Assembly: GCA_036160575.1 (NCBI GenBank)
Contig: JAYYDT010000130.1
Location: 1 to 43,151 of the forward strand
Source of the DNA: TMED26 sp002694075
Lineage (GTDB): Bacteria; Pseudomonadota; Alphaproteobacteria; Thalassobaculales; Thalassobaculaceae
Reading direction: 5' to 3'
DNA length: 43,151 nucleotides
Part shown: in pieces, positions 23,369 through 33,058 of the stretch
How the letters are laid out: every line of letters starts with the position of its first letter
Numbering within the stretch: position 1 is the first letter of the stretch
Notes under the pieces: model-generated
What the model was told of the DNA's origin: nothing
Seen by the model: the letters and a program-made list of their open reading frames with translations, nothing else
Databases searched by the model: none
Translations under genes and position numbers: made by a program

Positions 23369-24310
23369 TCACTGCAAATAGGCGTCGGCGATTTCATCGC
23401 TCACACGATGATTTCGGTCGATGAATTCGACCAGAAACTCATGCAGGCCAGTTTCAAAAATATCGCCGATCCGGGCATAGCGAAGGTGAGAATAAATTTG
23501 CCCGGCGAGGCGGTGGCATTCATGGCGGCGACCGTCGAGCTTGGCGATCTCGTCCAGGAGACTATGAACCTCGGCGACGCAGGCGATCAAGGAGCGCGGC
23601 ATTTCCTCGGAAAGAATCAGGAATTCGGCGATTTGCCAGGGCCGCAAGGTGTCTCGATAGCGATAATAATAAGACCGACTGGCGGAGACTGAGCGCAACA
23701 GAACCGTCCACTGATAATAATCCATACCGCCGCCGATCCCTTCATCGGCGGGCAGTAAAATATGGTATTTCACATCCAAGATCCGGGCGGTGTTATCGGC
23801 GCGCTCAATCATCGTGCCGAGCCGCAGGAACCAATATCCCTCGTCACGCAACATGGTGGCGTGGGCGCCGCCGCTGAACATTTGGGCGCGCTCCTTAACC
23901 CAGGCCAAAAACGCCTGCAGCTCGCCGCGCGCGACGTCCTCGCGCTTGTCGCCAATTAAATCCAGCCAGGTTTGGTTGAGCGCTTCCCAAATATCCGATG
24001 TGAGCACGGTGCGGACGGCGCGCGCGTTGGCGCGCGCCTTTTCGATGCAGGAGCGGATCGATCCTGGATTGCTGGTGTCGACGGTCAGGTAGTGCACCAC
24101 TTTTTCACGGCTGATCTCGTCATAGCGCTCGAAATAGCCTTGTTCGTTCCCCGAGGCGATCACCACCGAATGCCATTCGCTTTGCGGCTCGCCGGCGGAA
24201 TTCGGCATGATCGACGCGCGCTCGGCGACCTCGAGAATGCGCGCGACGTTATCGGCCCGCTCCATATAGCGGGCCAGCCAATAAAGGTTCGCGGCGGCCC
24301 GGCTCAGCAT
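23369..24310 (-). CDS. Alpha-E domain protein of the Anbu operon
   Basis: A 313-residue, almost entirely helical protein. It begins MLSRAAANLYWLARYMERADN, the hallmark of the alpha-E family, and the internal repeat LRLGTMIERADNTARILDVKY shows the same E-R-A-D-N core, indicating an internally duplicated helical bundle. The family always occurs with circularly permuted ATP-grasp proteins and is of unknown biochemical role. Its start overlaps the ATP-grasp stop by seven bases. Confidence 0.9.
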   Translation of the reverse strand: MLSRAAANLYWLARYMERADNVARILEVAERASIMPNSAGEPQSEWHSVVIASGNEQGYFERYDEISREKVVHYLTVDTSNPGSIRSCIEKARANARAVRTVLTSDIWEALNQTWLDLIGDKREDVARGELQAFLAWVKERAQMFSGGAHATMLRDEGYWFLRLGTMIERADNTARILDVKYHILLPADEGIGGGMDYYQWTVLLRSVSASRSYYYRYRDTLRPWQIAEFLILSEEMPRSLIACVAEVHSLLDEIAKLDGRRHECHRLAGQIYSHLRYARIGDIFETGLHEFLVEFIDRNHRVSDEIADAYLQ

Positions 24311-25755
24311 GGCTCTTCCAACAGCACCCAGGTGTCCTTGGTGCCGCCGCCCTGGCTTGAATTGACGACCAGCGAGCCTTCGCGCAAGGCGACGCGGGTG
24401 AGGCCGCCGGGAACGATGCTGACACCTTTGGCGCCCATCAGGACGAACGGGCGAAGGTCGATATGGCGTGGCGCTATGCCTTGGTCGACAAAGGTGGGCG
24501 AAGTACTCAGCGCCAGCGTCGGCTGGGCGATATATTCGTCCGGATCGGCCTTAATCCGTTCCGCGAAGGCCGCCTGTTCAGCCTTGGTGGCATGCGGTCC
24601 AACCAGCATGCCATAGCCGCCGGAACCGCGCACTTCTTTGACAACCAACTCGTCCAGATGGTCGAGGACATAGGCGCGGTCCGCTTCGCGGCCGCAACGA
24701 TAGGTCGGCACATTCTTCAAGATCGGTTTTTCGCCGAGGTAAAACTCGATCATTTCGGGGACGTGGATATACACCGACTTATCGTCACAGACGCCGGCGC
24801 CAGGTGCGTTCGCCAAGGTCACGTGGCCAGCCCGCACCGCACCGATCAAGCCGGCGACACCCAGCGTCGAATTCGGGTTGAAGGTCAGCGGGTCGAGAAA
24901 GTCATCGTCGATCCGTCGATAGATCACATCGACCTGTTGGGGTCCGCGCGTTGTCCGCATGTAAACACGGTTCTCATCGACAAACAGGTCCTGCCCCTCG
25001 ACCAGTTCAACGCCCATGCGGTCGGCGAGATAGGTATGCTCGTAATAGGCACTGTTATACATCCCCGGGGTTAACACCACGACGGTTGGGTCGGCGCCAC
25101 CGGAGCTTGGCGCGACGCTTTTCAAAGTGGTCAGCAGTTCAGTTGGATAATGTTCGACCGGGGCGACTTTGTGCGCCGCCATGAGGTCGGGGAACAGGCG
25201 CATCATGATCTCACGGTCCTCGAGCATGTAGGACACGCCGGACGGAGTCCGCGCGTTGTCCTCCAGCACGTAGAACTCATCCTCGCCTACCCGCACCATG
25301 TCGATCCCGGCGACATGGGTAAACACGCCGCCGGCCGGGGTGAAGCCGTTCATTTCCGGTAAAAAGGCGGGATTGCGAAGCACCAAGTCGGTGTCGATCA
25401 CGCCGGCGCGCAGGATTTCGCGTTTCGAGTAGACGTCGACCAAGAAATGATTGAGCGCCCTGACGCGCTGTTCCAAGCCGCGGGCGATGAGATCCCACTC
25501 CCGGCCATTGATCACGCGCGGAATGATATCGAACGGGATGATCCGTTCAGGGTCGCCGCCCTCGCCATAGACGGCGAAGGTCACGCCGATGCGCATGAAC
25601 AAAATTTCGGCTTCGCGGCGGCGCAGATCGAGGCTCGCGGGATCGGCCGCCGCCAGCCATTCGCGCACTTTCTGGTAGGCCGCGCGGGGCGCCGTCCGCG
25701 TCCGCATCATTTCATCGAAACAATGGTCTACCGGGCGGTAGCTGTTGACCTCCAT
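24304..25755 (-). CDS. Circularly permuted ATP-grasp protein of the Anbu operon
   Basis: A 483-residue protein of the circularly permuted ATP-grasp family: the N-terminal YRPVDHCFDEMM, IPFDIIPRVI, LEQRVRALNHFLVDVYSKREIL, AGIDMVRVGEDEFYVLEDNARTPSGVSYM (metal/ATP part), IYRRIDDDFLDPL and the C-terminal LVVNSSQGGGTKDTWVL. Comparative genomics has proposed peptide-ligase activity for these proteins with alpha-E and transglutaminase partners. The ATG follows a weak GGAAAG. It is the first gene of the operon, and a 287-base gap precedes it. Family assignment is firm; substrate unknown. Confidence 0.91.
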   Translation of the reverse strand: MEVNSYRPVDHCFDEMMRTRTAPRAAYQKVREWLAAADPASLDLRRREAEILFMRIGVTFAVYGEGGDPERIIPFDIIPRVINGREWDLIARGLEQRVRALNHFLVDVYSKREILRAGVIDTDLVLRNPAFLPEMNGFTPAGGVFTHVAGIDMVRVGEDEFYVLEDNARTPSGVSYMLEDREIMMRLFPDLMAAHKVAPVEHYPTELLTTLKSVAPSSGGADPTVVVLTPGMYNSAYYEHTYLADRMGVELVEGQDLFVDENRVYMRTTRGPQQVDVIYRRIDDDFLDPLTFNPNSTLGVAGLIGAVRAGHVTLANAPGAGVCDDKSVYIHVPEMIEFYLGEKPILKNVPTYRCGREADRAYVLDHLDELVVKEVRGSGGYGMLVGPHATKAEQAAFAERIKADPDEYIAQPTLALSTSPTFVDQGIAPRHIDLRPFVLMGAKGVSIVPGGLTRVALREGSLVVNSSQGGGTKDTWVLLEEPC

Positions 25756-26042
25756 GTCGGTCGCTTTCCAGATGTTGACGACGCAAATCTCCGTTCAGCA
25801 ATTCCCGCCCTGAAAACCATCGTTTCTTTTCCCCGCGACCTTGGCGGCCGAGAGGGCCCGTAGCGACACGCGCCGTCATCAAGGTTCGGTCGGCGCCGAC
25901 CTCGCGATCACGCTTAATCGGATAAAGGAGCTACGGACGTCTTAAGTTTGTCATGGAATGGGCACGAAAACCAACAGGCTTTCGGCGCCGACAAAAAACG
26001 CGCGCCCTGGGATGGCGCCGCCAATACCGCGGGGGAACGACG

Positions 26043-27578
26043 TTAGCTTTCCGTTTTCGCCGTTTTCATGCGCGCCAGGAAAATAATAGGGCTGGCCGCG
26101 AAGGCGGTGAACGTGAACAGATAAAAGGCGTTGATATAGCCGATCATGCCGGCCTGCCGGCCGACCTCGCCGGACAGCCCGGCGAGCGCGGCGGCGCCGT
26201 CCACCGACCAGATGGTGTAGATCGATTGCTGGAGATCGAGGGCCAGGGCGTTGGGCGCCGTGCGTTCGGCCATATAGGCGTAGCTGATTTTGGCCGAACG
26301 CAGGACCACCGCGATGGAAATCGAGATGAATAGGCTGGAGCCGAAATTCCGCACCAGGTGGAACAAGGCGGTGCCCTCGGGCACGAATTTCGGGTCGAGG
26401 GTACGGAAGGTGACGATGGTCAGCGGCACCCAAATGAGACCGACCCCGAAGCCCTGTAGCGCGCTGGTCCAGAACACGTCGAACGTGCTGAGGTCGAGGC
26501 TGAACTGCGCCATGTACCAACCGGCCACTCCCTGCAAGCTGAAACCCAGGAAAAGCGCGTAACGCGGGTCGATCTTATTGGCTTGCGTCATCAGCACGAA
26601 GGCCAGGAAACTGCCCAGGCCGCGGGCGCCCAACAAAATGCCGATGACCGCGTCGGGATAGCCGCGCAGGGTCTGCAGCATCGGCGGCAGCAAGACCATC
26701 GGGGTGAATAGGATCATGCCGAAAATGAAAATCAGGACCAGGCCGAGCACATAATTACGATCGCGGATCAGGGCCGGGTTCAAAAACGGCTGGTCGTGAG
26801 TCATCGAATGGACCACGAAAATGTAGAAGGCGACGATGCCGATCACCGCCAACAGCAGGATCAGCTCGCTTTCGAACCAATCGTTCCGCTCGCCCCGGTC
26901 GAGCAGATATTGAAACGCCGCTATGGCGATCGACAGGCTGAGAAAGCCGGTCCAATCCAACGGCGCGCGGAGCCCCTCGTTGCGGTCGACGATAAAGGCG
27001 GCGACCGCCACCAACGACAGCACGCCGATCGGCACGACCATAAAGAACACCCAGCGCCAGTTCAGCGTCTCGGTCAGATACCCGCCGATCACCGGGGCGA
27101 TGGCCGGGCCCAACACCACACCGATGCCGAACACCGCCATCGCCAGGCCCTGTTTGGATTTTGGAAAACTGGTCAGCAAAAAAGATTGGCTGATGGGCGC
27201 CAGGGGCGCCGCGAACACCCCTTGTAAAATACGCGACAGGATCAAGGTCTCGAGATTGGTGGCCAGCCCGCACAGCAGGGTGGCGCCGGTGAAACAGGCG
27301 ATCGCGACAAGCAACAGCCAGCGCCGTGAAAAGCGCGCCGCCAGCCAGCCCGAAACCGGTGTGGCGACGGCGGTGGCGACGATGTTGAGGGTGATAATCG
27401 GGGCGATTTCATCGGTCGTCGCCGACAGCGCGCCCTGGATCCGCGGCAGGGCGACATTGGCAATGGTCACGGTCATCGCGTAGAGCGTGGTGACCAGGGT
27501 CGCGGTGCCGAGAATTAGCAAACGTTCGCGCGGGCTATAGCCGGTCTCGGCGTCCTCTAGCGCATCGGCGGCGCTCAT
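26043..27578 (-). CDS. DHA2-type MFS drug transporter (EmrB/QacA-like)
   Basis: A 511-residue, roughly 14-helix carrier. TIANVALPRIQGALSAT is the DHA2 motif D1 region, GWLAARFSRRWLLL is motif A and LGPAIAPVIGGYLTETLNWRWVF is motif C, the antiporter signature. It would expel hydrophobic compounds against protons in the inner membrane; no periplasmic adaptor (EmrA) is adjacent, so it probably works alone or with a distant partner. Its ATG overlaps the stop of the upstream MFS gene by four bases. Confidence 0.9.
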   Translation of the reverse strand: MSAADALEDAETGYSPRERLLILGTATLVTTLYAMTVTIANVALPRIQGALSATTDEIAPIITLNIVATAVATPVSGWLAARFSRRWLLLVAIACFTGATLLCGLATNLETLILSRILQGVFAAPLAPISQSFLLTSFPKSKQGLAMAVFGIGVVLGPAIAPVIGGYLTETLNWRWVFFMVVPIGVLSLVAVAAFIVDRNEGLRAPLDWTGFLSLSIAIAAFQYLLDRGERNDWFESELILLLAVIGIVAFYIFVVHSMTHDQPFLNPALIRDRNYVLGLVLIFIFGMILFTPMVLLPPMLQTLRGYPDAVIGILLGARGLGSFLAFVLMTQANKIDPRYALFLGFSLQGVAGWYMAQFSLDLSTFDVFWTSALQGFGVGLIWVPLTIVTFRTLDPKFVPEGTALFHLVRNFGSSLFISISIAVVLRSAKISYAYMAERTAPNALALDLQQSIYTIWSVDGAAALAGLSGEVGRQAGMIGYINAFYLFTFTAFAASPIIFLARMKTAKTES

Positions 27579-28786
27579 CGGCCGGCACTCACCGGGCGCG
27601 CGGTCAGCAAGAGATAAATCCCGGCGAGCAAGGAAATCGCGGCGATCAGATAATAGGCGTTTTGATAGCCGCCGCCGAACTCGACCATGGCGCCAAAGAT
27701 CGGCGGCCCGGTGACAATACCGAGAAACAAAAAGAACTGCCCACCGCCGGTCACCTCGCCCACTTTATCGGTGGGCGCTAAACGCGCAAACTCCGCGAGC
27801 AGCAGCCCGAGAACGCCGTTGATACTGGCCCCGAGAGCCAAGGCGACCAGGGTGACCAGCCAAAACGGCCAGGCGGCCGTGAAAAAGCTGACGGCGATGA
27901 TACTGGCCGCCATCATGATGCCGATCCAGCCCAGCAGCGTCCAACTGGACAGGAGGCGACCGGCGATCATGCCCCAGAAGATGCGGGCCGGAATGGCGGC
28001 GCCGTTGATGATCGCGAAAACCCCGCCGGCGAAGGCCGTCGACAGACCATGGGCCTCTTCCAGGAAAATCACGATGAAGGAGAGGATGGCCATTTGAACG
28101 AAGGTGTACAGCATGCCGGTGACGGCCAAGGACGCCAATCGGCGTTCCCGCAATACAATCACCAGCGCGCCAGTGACCCCGGCGAGGCCGATGCTGTGGT
28201 CCGGCTGTCGGTCGTCATCGAGGTCACGGCGAAGAAACTGCAGAGCCCCCGATGTGATGAGCGGCAAAAGGGCGACCGCGAGAATCGCCACCCGCCAATC
28301 GTAGAGAAGCATCAACGGCGGCAACAGCACGCCGGCGAGCATGCCGCCCATCGGCGTGCCGGTTTGCTTGATCGAGAAAACCAGCGGCTGCCACCGCGCC
28401 GGCGTGTGGCGGGCCAGGATGCGCGAACTCGCCGGATTTTGCGGGCCTTGGCCGATCCCGATCAGCACGGCGGCGACCAGGGCGGCGGGCCAAGCCTGGA
28501 TGGCGCCGCCGATCCACAGACCGAACACGGCGCAGAGCAGCGCCCACTGGCAGGTGCGAATGACCCCGAAGCGGGTCAAAAAGCCGCCGGCGGCGAGGCC
28601 GGAGACCATCGCGACGATATAGAGAGTGGCGGTGTAGACCCCGATCATCGTCGATTTGACGCCAAGATCGGCGGCCGCCTGCACGGCGACGACCGAACCG
28701 GCGAAACTGCACATGGTGCCGAACGACTGAACCGCGATCATCGTCGGAAGCGCGATGCGTGTCTTGGTCTGCCACAATTCCTTCAT
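27575..28786 (-). CDS. MFS transporter
   Basis: A 403-residue carrier of about 12 helices. LAAGGFLTRFGVIRT is the motif A loop, GIGQGPQNPASSRILARHTP and FSIKQTGTPMGGMLAG lie in helices 4-5, and the second half has IFWGMIAGRLL and DKVGEVTGGGQFF. GGGGAAG five bases before ATG 28786 selects this start over the upstream GTG-type extension to 28858. The pattern resembles metabolite rather than drug carriers. It is translationally coupled to the DHA2 gene, an uncommon pairing of two unlike MFS proteins. Confidence 0.87.
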   Translation of the reverse strand: MKELWQTKTRIALPTMIAVQSFGTMCSFAGSVVAVQAAADLGVKSTMIGVYTATLYIVAMVSGLAAGGFLTRFGVIRTCQWALLCAVFGLWIGGAIQAWPAALVAAVLIGIGQGPQNPASSRILARHTPARWQPLVFSIKQTGTPMGGMLAGVLLPPLMLLYDWRVAILAVALLPLITSGALQFLRRDLDDDRQPDHSIGLAGVTGALVIVLRERRLASLAVTGMLYTFVQMAILSFIVIFLEEAHGLSTAFAGGVFAIINGAAIPARIFWGMIAGRLLSSWTLLGWIGIMMAASIIAVSFFTAAWPFWLVTLVALALGASINGVLGLLLAEFARLAPTDKVGEVTGGGQFFLFLGIVTGPPIFGAMVEFGGGYQNAYYLIAAISLLAGIYLLLTARPVSAGR

Positions 28787-28979
28787 GCGCGCTTCCCCGC
28801 CGCCGGCCCGATCACCAGCGGGCGCGTCGGGTTTACCTAAAGCAATAAGATAGGGCAAAACGCCGGAAACTGGCGCAGGTTTTCGCGCGGCATCGAGCCA
28901 TGGGCGGTCCCACCGGTCGCCGTTATTGTGTATTCTCTACAAGATCACGCCTCGTTACCGCCAAGCCAAAGGAATGTTG

Positions 28980-29273
28980 ATGCCCAAAGGTTATATGATC
29001 AGCGCGCACCGCCGCCTCGCCGACCCGGAAAAAGCCACCGCTTATCGGGCGCTGGCGATCCCGGCCCTGGAAGCGGCGGGGGGTAAATTCCTGGCCGCCG
29101 GCGGCCGGGTTGTCGCCAAAGAGAACGGTGTCCCCGAGCGGACCATTTTGATCGAATTCGCCAGCTTCGAGGCGGCCGTCGCCGCTTATGAGAGCGCCGC
29201 CTACCAAGCCGCCTTGGAAGCGCTCGGTGACGGCGCCGACAGAGATATTCGCTTGTTCGAAGGGGCTGAATAG
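28980..29273 (+). CDS. DUF1330 domain protein
   Basis: A 97-residue ferredoxin-like barrel of the DUF1330 family: MPKGYMISAHRRLADPEK, YRALAIPALEAAGGKFLAAGG, a central ERTILIEFASFEAAVAAYES and a C-terminal RDIRLFEGAE. These small proteins form dimers and have no established reaction. AAAGGA at 28968-28973 is six bases before ATG 28980, which decides this start over ATG 28974 and over the frame open to 28926. It diverges from the MFS pair and is monocistronic; the next gene is on the other strand. Confidence 0.86.
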   Translation: MPKGYMISAHRRLADPEKATAYRALAIPALEAAGGKFLAAGGRVVAKENGVPERTILIEFASFEAAVAAYESAAYQAALEALGDGADRDIRLFEGAE

Positions 29274-29323
29274 GCTGGCTTTCGCGCGGCAATCGCACGC
29301 TCCCCGCCATCTTCTCACCGCCC

Positions 29324-30298
29324 CTATGGCGTCAGATAAAGGCTGCCGCCGCCCTGGCCGGTTTCAAGCCGCCGGTGTGCCGCCGCCACGTTGGCGAGGT
29401 CGACGCCTTCTAAATCCGGTAAAACAAGCCTACCGGCGTCAAAGGTGGCGAACGCCGCCGCCGACATGGCCTGATATTCGGCTGGGTCGTTGATGTAGTG
29501 AAACAGGATCGGCCGCGTGATCGACAGGGATTTGGCCGCCAGCGCGGAGAGCGCGACGGGGTCGACGGCGCCCGATGACTGACCGAAGTTCACCAAATGC
29601 CCACGCAGGCGCAGCGCGGCGAGGGAGCTTTGGAAGGTTTTGGCGCCCACCGAATCATAGACGATGTCGACGCCGTTCCCCTGGGTGAGGTCGTGAATTT
29701 CTTCCGCGAAATCGTCTTGGTCATAAGTCAGGGCATGGGCGCAGCCATAACCGTTCGCGCACGCGGCTTTTTCGGCTGTGCCCACCGAGCCGATCACCCG
29801 CGCCCCGGCGGCCCGGGCGGCCTGGCATAACAGCCGTCCAACGCCACCGCTCGCGGCGGTCACCAGGATGGTGTGCTCGGGCCTCAGCGCCGTAACCTTG
29901 TCGATCAGCATTTGGACGGTGAGAAGGCGGGAGAAATTAGTCGCCACCAAGGCGTCGGAGAGCGTATCGGGAATCTTGACCGCCCGTTCACCGGGTAAAA
30001 CACGGTGCGTCGCGTAGGCGCCGTAACCGCTGGTCACATAGACTATTCGATCGCCGATCTTGAAAGCCGCCGCGCCAGGGCCAACCGCCTCAACCACACC
30101 GGCGGCCTCAAGACCGGGAGTGCCGGGCAGGTCCAAAGTCTTGTACAAGCCGGATCGAACGTAGATGTCGTGAAAATGAACCCCAATCGCGGTTTGGCGA
30201 ATAAGAATTTCCCCGGGTCCCGGCGCTCCGACCTGGACCTCCGCAAGGCGCAAAACCTCGGCGTCGCCATATTCATGAAGGACAATCGCTTTGGGCAT
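29324..30298 (-). CDS. Zinc-free quinone oxidoreductase (MDR family)
   Basis: A 324-residue medium-chain oxidoreductase. The catalytic GroES-like domain shows IGVHFHDIYVRSGLYK and GTPGLEAAGVVEAVG; the nucleotide-binding domain has LVTAASGGVGRLLCQAARAAGARVIG, followed by YDSVGAKTFQSSLAALRLRGHLV. No structural or catalytic zinc cysteines are seen, so it belongs with NADPH:quinone reductases. GGTGA seven bases before ATG 30298 supports that start over 30340. It is 79 bases after the sulfurtransferase gene on the same strand and may share its transcript. It probably reduces quinones or enones in the cytoplasm. Confidence 0.88.
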   Translation of the reverse strand: MPKAIVLHEYGDAEVLRLAEVQVGAPGPGEILIRQTAIGVHFHDIYVRSGLYKTLDLPGTPGLEAAGVVEAVGPGAAAFKIGDRIVYVTSGYGAYATHRVLPGERAVKIPDTLSDALVATNFSRLLTVQMLIDKVTALRPEHTILVTAASGGVGRLLCQAARAAGARVIGSVGTAEKAACANGYGCAHALTYDQDDFAEEIHDLTQGNGVDIVYDSVGAKTFQSSLAALRLRGHLVNFGQSSGAVDPVALSALAAKSLSITRPILFHYINDPAEYQAMSAAAFATFDAGRLVLPDLEGVDLANVAAAHRRLETGQGGGSLYLTP

Positions 30299-30377
30299 GA
30301 TCGGGTCACCAAATGTTTGAGAGAGACCGCGTTTTGACACCGGCGCCGTGTTCTATCCAAGCGCGCCGGCCCAACCG

Positions 30378-31295
30378 CTAACCAGTCGCCATCGGCAAGG
30401 ACGGGTCCATGGCCCATTCGCTCATCGAGTTATCGTAAATGGACAGCTTGGGAAATCCCAACTGGTACATGACAAAGTAGTTCAATGTCGCGGCGATGCC
30501 GCCACCACAGTAGTTGATGATTTCATGATCGGGCGTGACACCTGCTTCATCTAAAAGGCGCCGCGCTTTTTGGGGGGAGACGATCTCTCCGCTCGCCGGT
30601 TCCACGAACAGATGGAACGGGATATTCTTGCTGTTGAGGATATGGCCGGGGCGCCCGTATCGTGGGTTTTGCCCAAGATGAATGTCCTCGGTTAACGCGT
30701 TGAGGAGCGTTTTGTCGCCATCCTCGACAGCCTTCAGAACACCTTCTTTGTCCACCGATAGGGCCGGGCTGGGTCTCACCGGCAATTCCGCGCTCGGGAA
30801 CACGGTTGTTTCGCGATCGACGGGCAAACCCAATTTCAGCCAGGCGTCGAAACCGCCGTTCAAGATACTGACCTTTTCATATCCCAGAAGATGCAGCATC
30901 CACCAAATCCGCGTCGCCCATTGCACGCCGTTCCGTGAATAAAGAACAATGTGATAAGGCGCGCCGACGCCTATCCGTTCAAAGCGTTCGGCAAGGTCGG
31001 CGAGATCGGGCAGTGTGAAGCTATAGGGGCTGTCCGCCTCCGATAGGTCGTTTTGGAGGTCCAAAAAAGCGGCACACGGGATATGAGAGGCCGCGTAACC
31101 GGCCAGGCCCGAGCCAACCTCATAGGGTTTTGACGGATGGTCGTCGGTATAGTGGAGATAGGTCGTGCAGTCATAGACCCTGACCCCCGGGTCGCCGAGC
31201 CGATCCTTCAGCCAGGCGCAGTCGACAATCGCCTCGGGATGCCTCCACTGGCCGTCAAGGTTTGGGTCTGCAGGGTTTTTGGAAATTTCGCGCAC
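30378..31295 (-). CDS. Two-domain sulfurtransferase (rhodanese)
   Basis: A 305-residue tandem rhodanese of the thiosulfate/3-mercaptopyruvate sulfurtransferase group. The inactive N-terminal domain carries VRVYDCTTYL and GYAASHIPCAAFLDL; the C-terminal domain carries RPGHILNSKNIPFH and the active loop YCGGGIAAT with C263. The loop CGGGIA differs from CGSGVTA of mercaptopyruvate enzymes and CRKGVT of thiosulfate enzymes, so the donor is uncertain. There is no signal peptide, so it is cytoplasmic. It follows the GMC oxidoreductase by 53 bases in the same direction. Confidence 0.9.
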   Translation of the reverse strand: MREISKNPADPNLDGQWRHPEAIVDCAWLKDRLGDPGVRVYDCTTYLHYTDDHPSKPYEVGSGLAGYAASHIPCAAFLDLQNDLSEADSPYSFTLPDLADLAERFERIGVGAPYHIVLYSRNGVQWATRIWWMLHLLGYEKVSILNGGFDAWLKLGLPVDRETTVFPSAELPVRPSPALSVDKEGVLKAVEDGDKTLLNALTEDIHLGQNPRYGRPGHILNSKNIPFHLFVEPASGEIVSPQKARRLLDEAGVTPDHEIINYCGGGIAATLNYFVMYQLGFPKLSIYDNSMSEWAMDPSLPMATG

Positions 31296-31348
31296 GTTAG
31301 TTCCCTCACGCCATGGCGATCAGAAAGCGGTCCTTGGGGCGGCCAGCC

Positions 31349-33058
31349 TTAGCTGGCGCCAAGCATTTCATCGGCGATCTTCTCGGCGGTCATGATGGTT
31401 GGAAAATTGGTGTTGGCGCAGGGCACCACTGGGAAAATCGAGGCATCCACCACCCTTAAGCCCGAAACCCCCCGCACTCGGCCCTGATTGTCGGTCACCG
31501 CCATGGGGTCGTCGCCCGCCCCCATCCGACAGGTACAGGACGCGTGCCAAACACCGACGGCGGCCCGACGGATGAAGGCCTCGGCCCGATCGTCATCTTC
31601 GCAGACCTCGTCGAGGGTGAAGTCTTCCATCAGATAATTTTCGATCAGATAGTCGCGCAAAACCTTCGGCCCATCCAGGAGCCTGGCGGCGATGGTCGTC
31701 AGGATCTTATTTTTGGTGGTGATCGCGCCGACTTGGCGCACCTTGTCGGAATAAGCCGCCGGAAACGGGTTGCTGGTCACCGCTTTCATCGCGGGGTCTT
31801 CAAACAACGGGGCCAGCCGGCGGACGGCGTCCATCAACCGGTCCAAGTCGCGCTTGTCGGACAAGAGATTGAAGTCGACCGAGGGCTCGTCATTCCAATT
31901 CGGTGAATTCAGCTTAACCTCGCCGGTTTCCGAGTAGGTCTTGTTGGTGAAGACCAACATGGCGCTGATTTGCTCTCCGACCTTGTGCCAAGAACTCTTG
32001 GCGTTCCCAATCACGAACATATCGCCCGCCGGCGCGCCGCCGATTTCCGAGGAGTAGCGCATGGCCAAATGCATATGTCGGCGCGACAGCTCGTTGCGGA
32101 CCCGCGCCGACGGCTTCAGGAAAGAGGCGATGGCCACCGACGGATGGTCCATGAGGCGTTGCCCAACCCCGGGAAGGGCTTTGAGAACCGGAATCCCCAT
32201 CTCGCGCAGATGGCCTTCGGGGCCGATGCCGGCGCGCAGCAGATGGGCCGGCGAGTGAATGGCGCCGGCCGATAGGATGATTTCCCGGCCCCTGAATTCC
32301 TGCGGTTTGCCGTTCACCAGCGCTTTCACCCCGACGCAACGCGTGTCCTCGAACACCAAGCCCGTGACCGCCGTTCGCGTGAATAGATGGAGGTTCGGCC
32401 GGGCGCGGACATCGGCGGTGAGATAGCCTATCGAGGCCGAGACGCGCTTTTCGTCCAGGTTGGATATCGTGATCGGGAAGAACCCATCCTCGAAAAAGCC
32501 GTTTTGGTCGGGCAGGTATTTGTACTCCGCCTTTTTGAAGGTTTCAAAAAGCGCCTTTGAATACCCCGACCAATGCGCCTCGGGCACGCGGCGCACAGGG
32601 ATCGGTCCTTCCTTACCGTGCCATTCGTCGTCGAAATCCTGGTCGGTCTCCAGTTTTTTGAAATACGGCAGGACCTTGTCCCAGCCCCAACCGGCCGCGC
32701 CGCGAGATTCCCATTCGTCATAGTCGGTCGGGGCGCCGCGGTTGGCCATTTGGCCATTGATGGACGAACCGCCGCCGAGAACGCGCGCCTGCTCGTATTT
32801 ACGCAAAGGCGGTTTTGGCGCGTCCTGGTCGTTATGGGAAATCACCTCGGTGGTGACACGTAGGTCGGACCAAACGAACCGATCGTTCAGATAGGCCGTG
32901 CCCGGATAGGAATCCAAAATCTCGGCGGGGACGTTGTCCGGCGGGGTATCCTCGCCCGCCTCACAAACCAAAACTTGATTGCTGCTACGGGCTGAAAGGC
33001 GGTTGGCCAAGGCACTCCCCGCCGATCCGCCGCCCACGATGATGTAATCGAACTCCAC
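31349..33058 (-). CDS. GMC family FAD oxidoreductase (choline-dehydrogenase-like)
   Basis: A 569-residue FAD enzyme oxidising an alcohol. The dinucleotide motif DYIIVGGGSAGSALANRL is at the N-terminus, GGSSINGQMANRG is the first GMC signature, SAGAIHSPAHLLRAGIGP the second, and the catalytic pair is H505 (VWHASCTCRMG) with N551 (ANTNFPT). Length is normal. The start codon is GTG at 33058 with GGGGGGAG five to six bases upstream. It diverges from the amidohydrolase gene over a 273-base region. The substrate may be choline-like or a long-chain or aromatic alcohol; it cannot be fixed from sequence. Confidence 0.92.
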   Translation of the reverse strand: MEFDYIIVGGGSAGSALANRLSARSSNQVLVCEAGEDTPPDNVPAEILDSYPGTAYLNDRFVWSDLRVTTEVISHNDQDAPKPPLRKYEQARVLGGGSSINGQMANRGAPTDYDEWESRGAAGWGWDKVLPYFKKLETDQDFDDEWHGKEGPIPVRRVPEAHWSGYSKALFETFKKAEYKYLPDQNGFFEDGFFPITISNLDEKRVSASIGYLTADVRARPNLHLFTRTAVTGLVFEDTRCVGVKALVNGKPQEFRGREIILSAGAIHSPAHLLRAGIGPEGHLREMGIPVLKALPGVGQRLMDHPSVAIASFLKPSARVRNELSRRHMHLAMRYSSEIGGAPAGDMFVIGNAKSSWHKVGEQISAMLVFTNKTYSETGEVKLNSPNWNDEPSVDFNLLSDKRDLDRLMDAVRRLAPLFEDPAMKAVTSNPFPAAYSDKVRQVGAITTKNKILTTIAARLLDGPKVLRDYLIENYLMEDFTLDEVCEDDDRAEAFIRRAAVGVWHASCTCRMGAGDDPMAVTDNQGRVRGVSGLRVVDASIFPVVPCANTNFPTIMTAEKIADEMLGAS

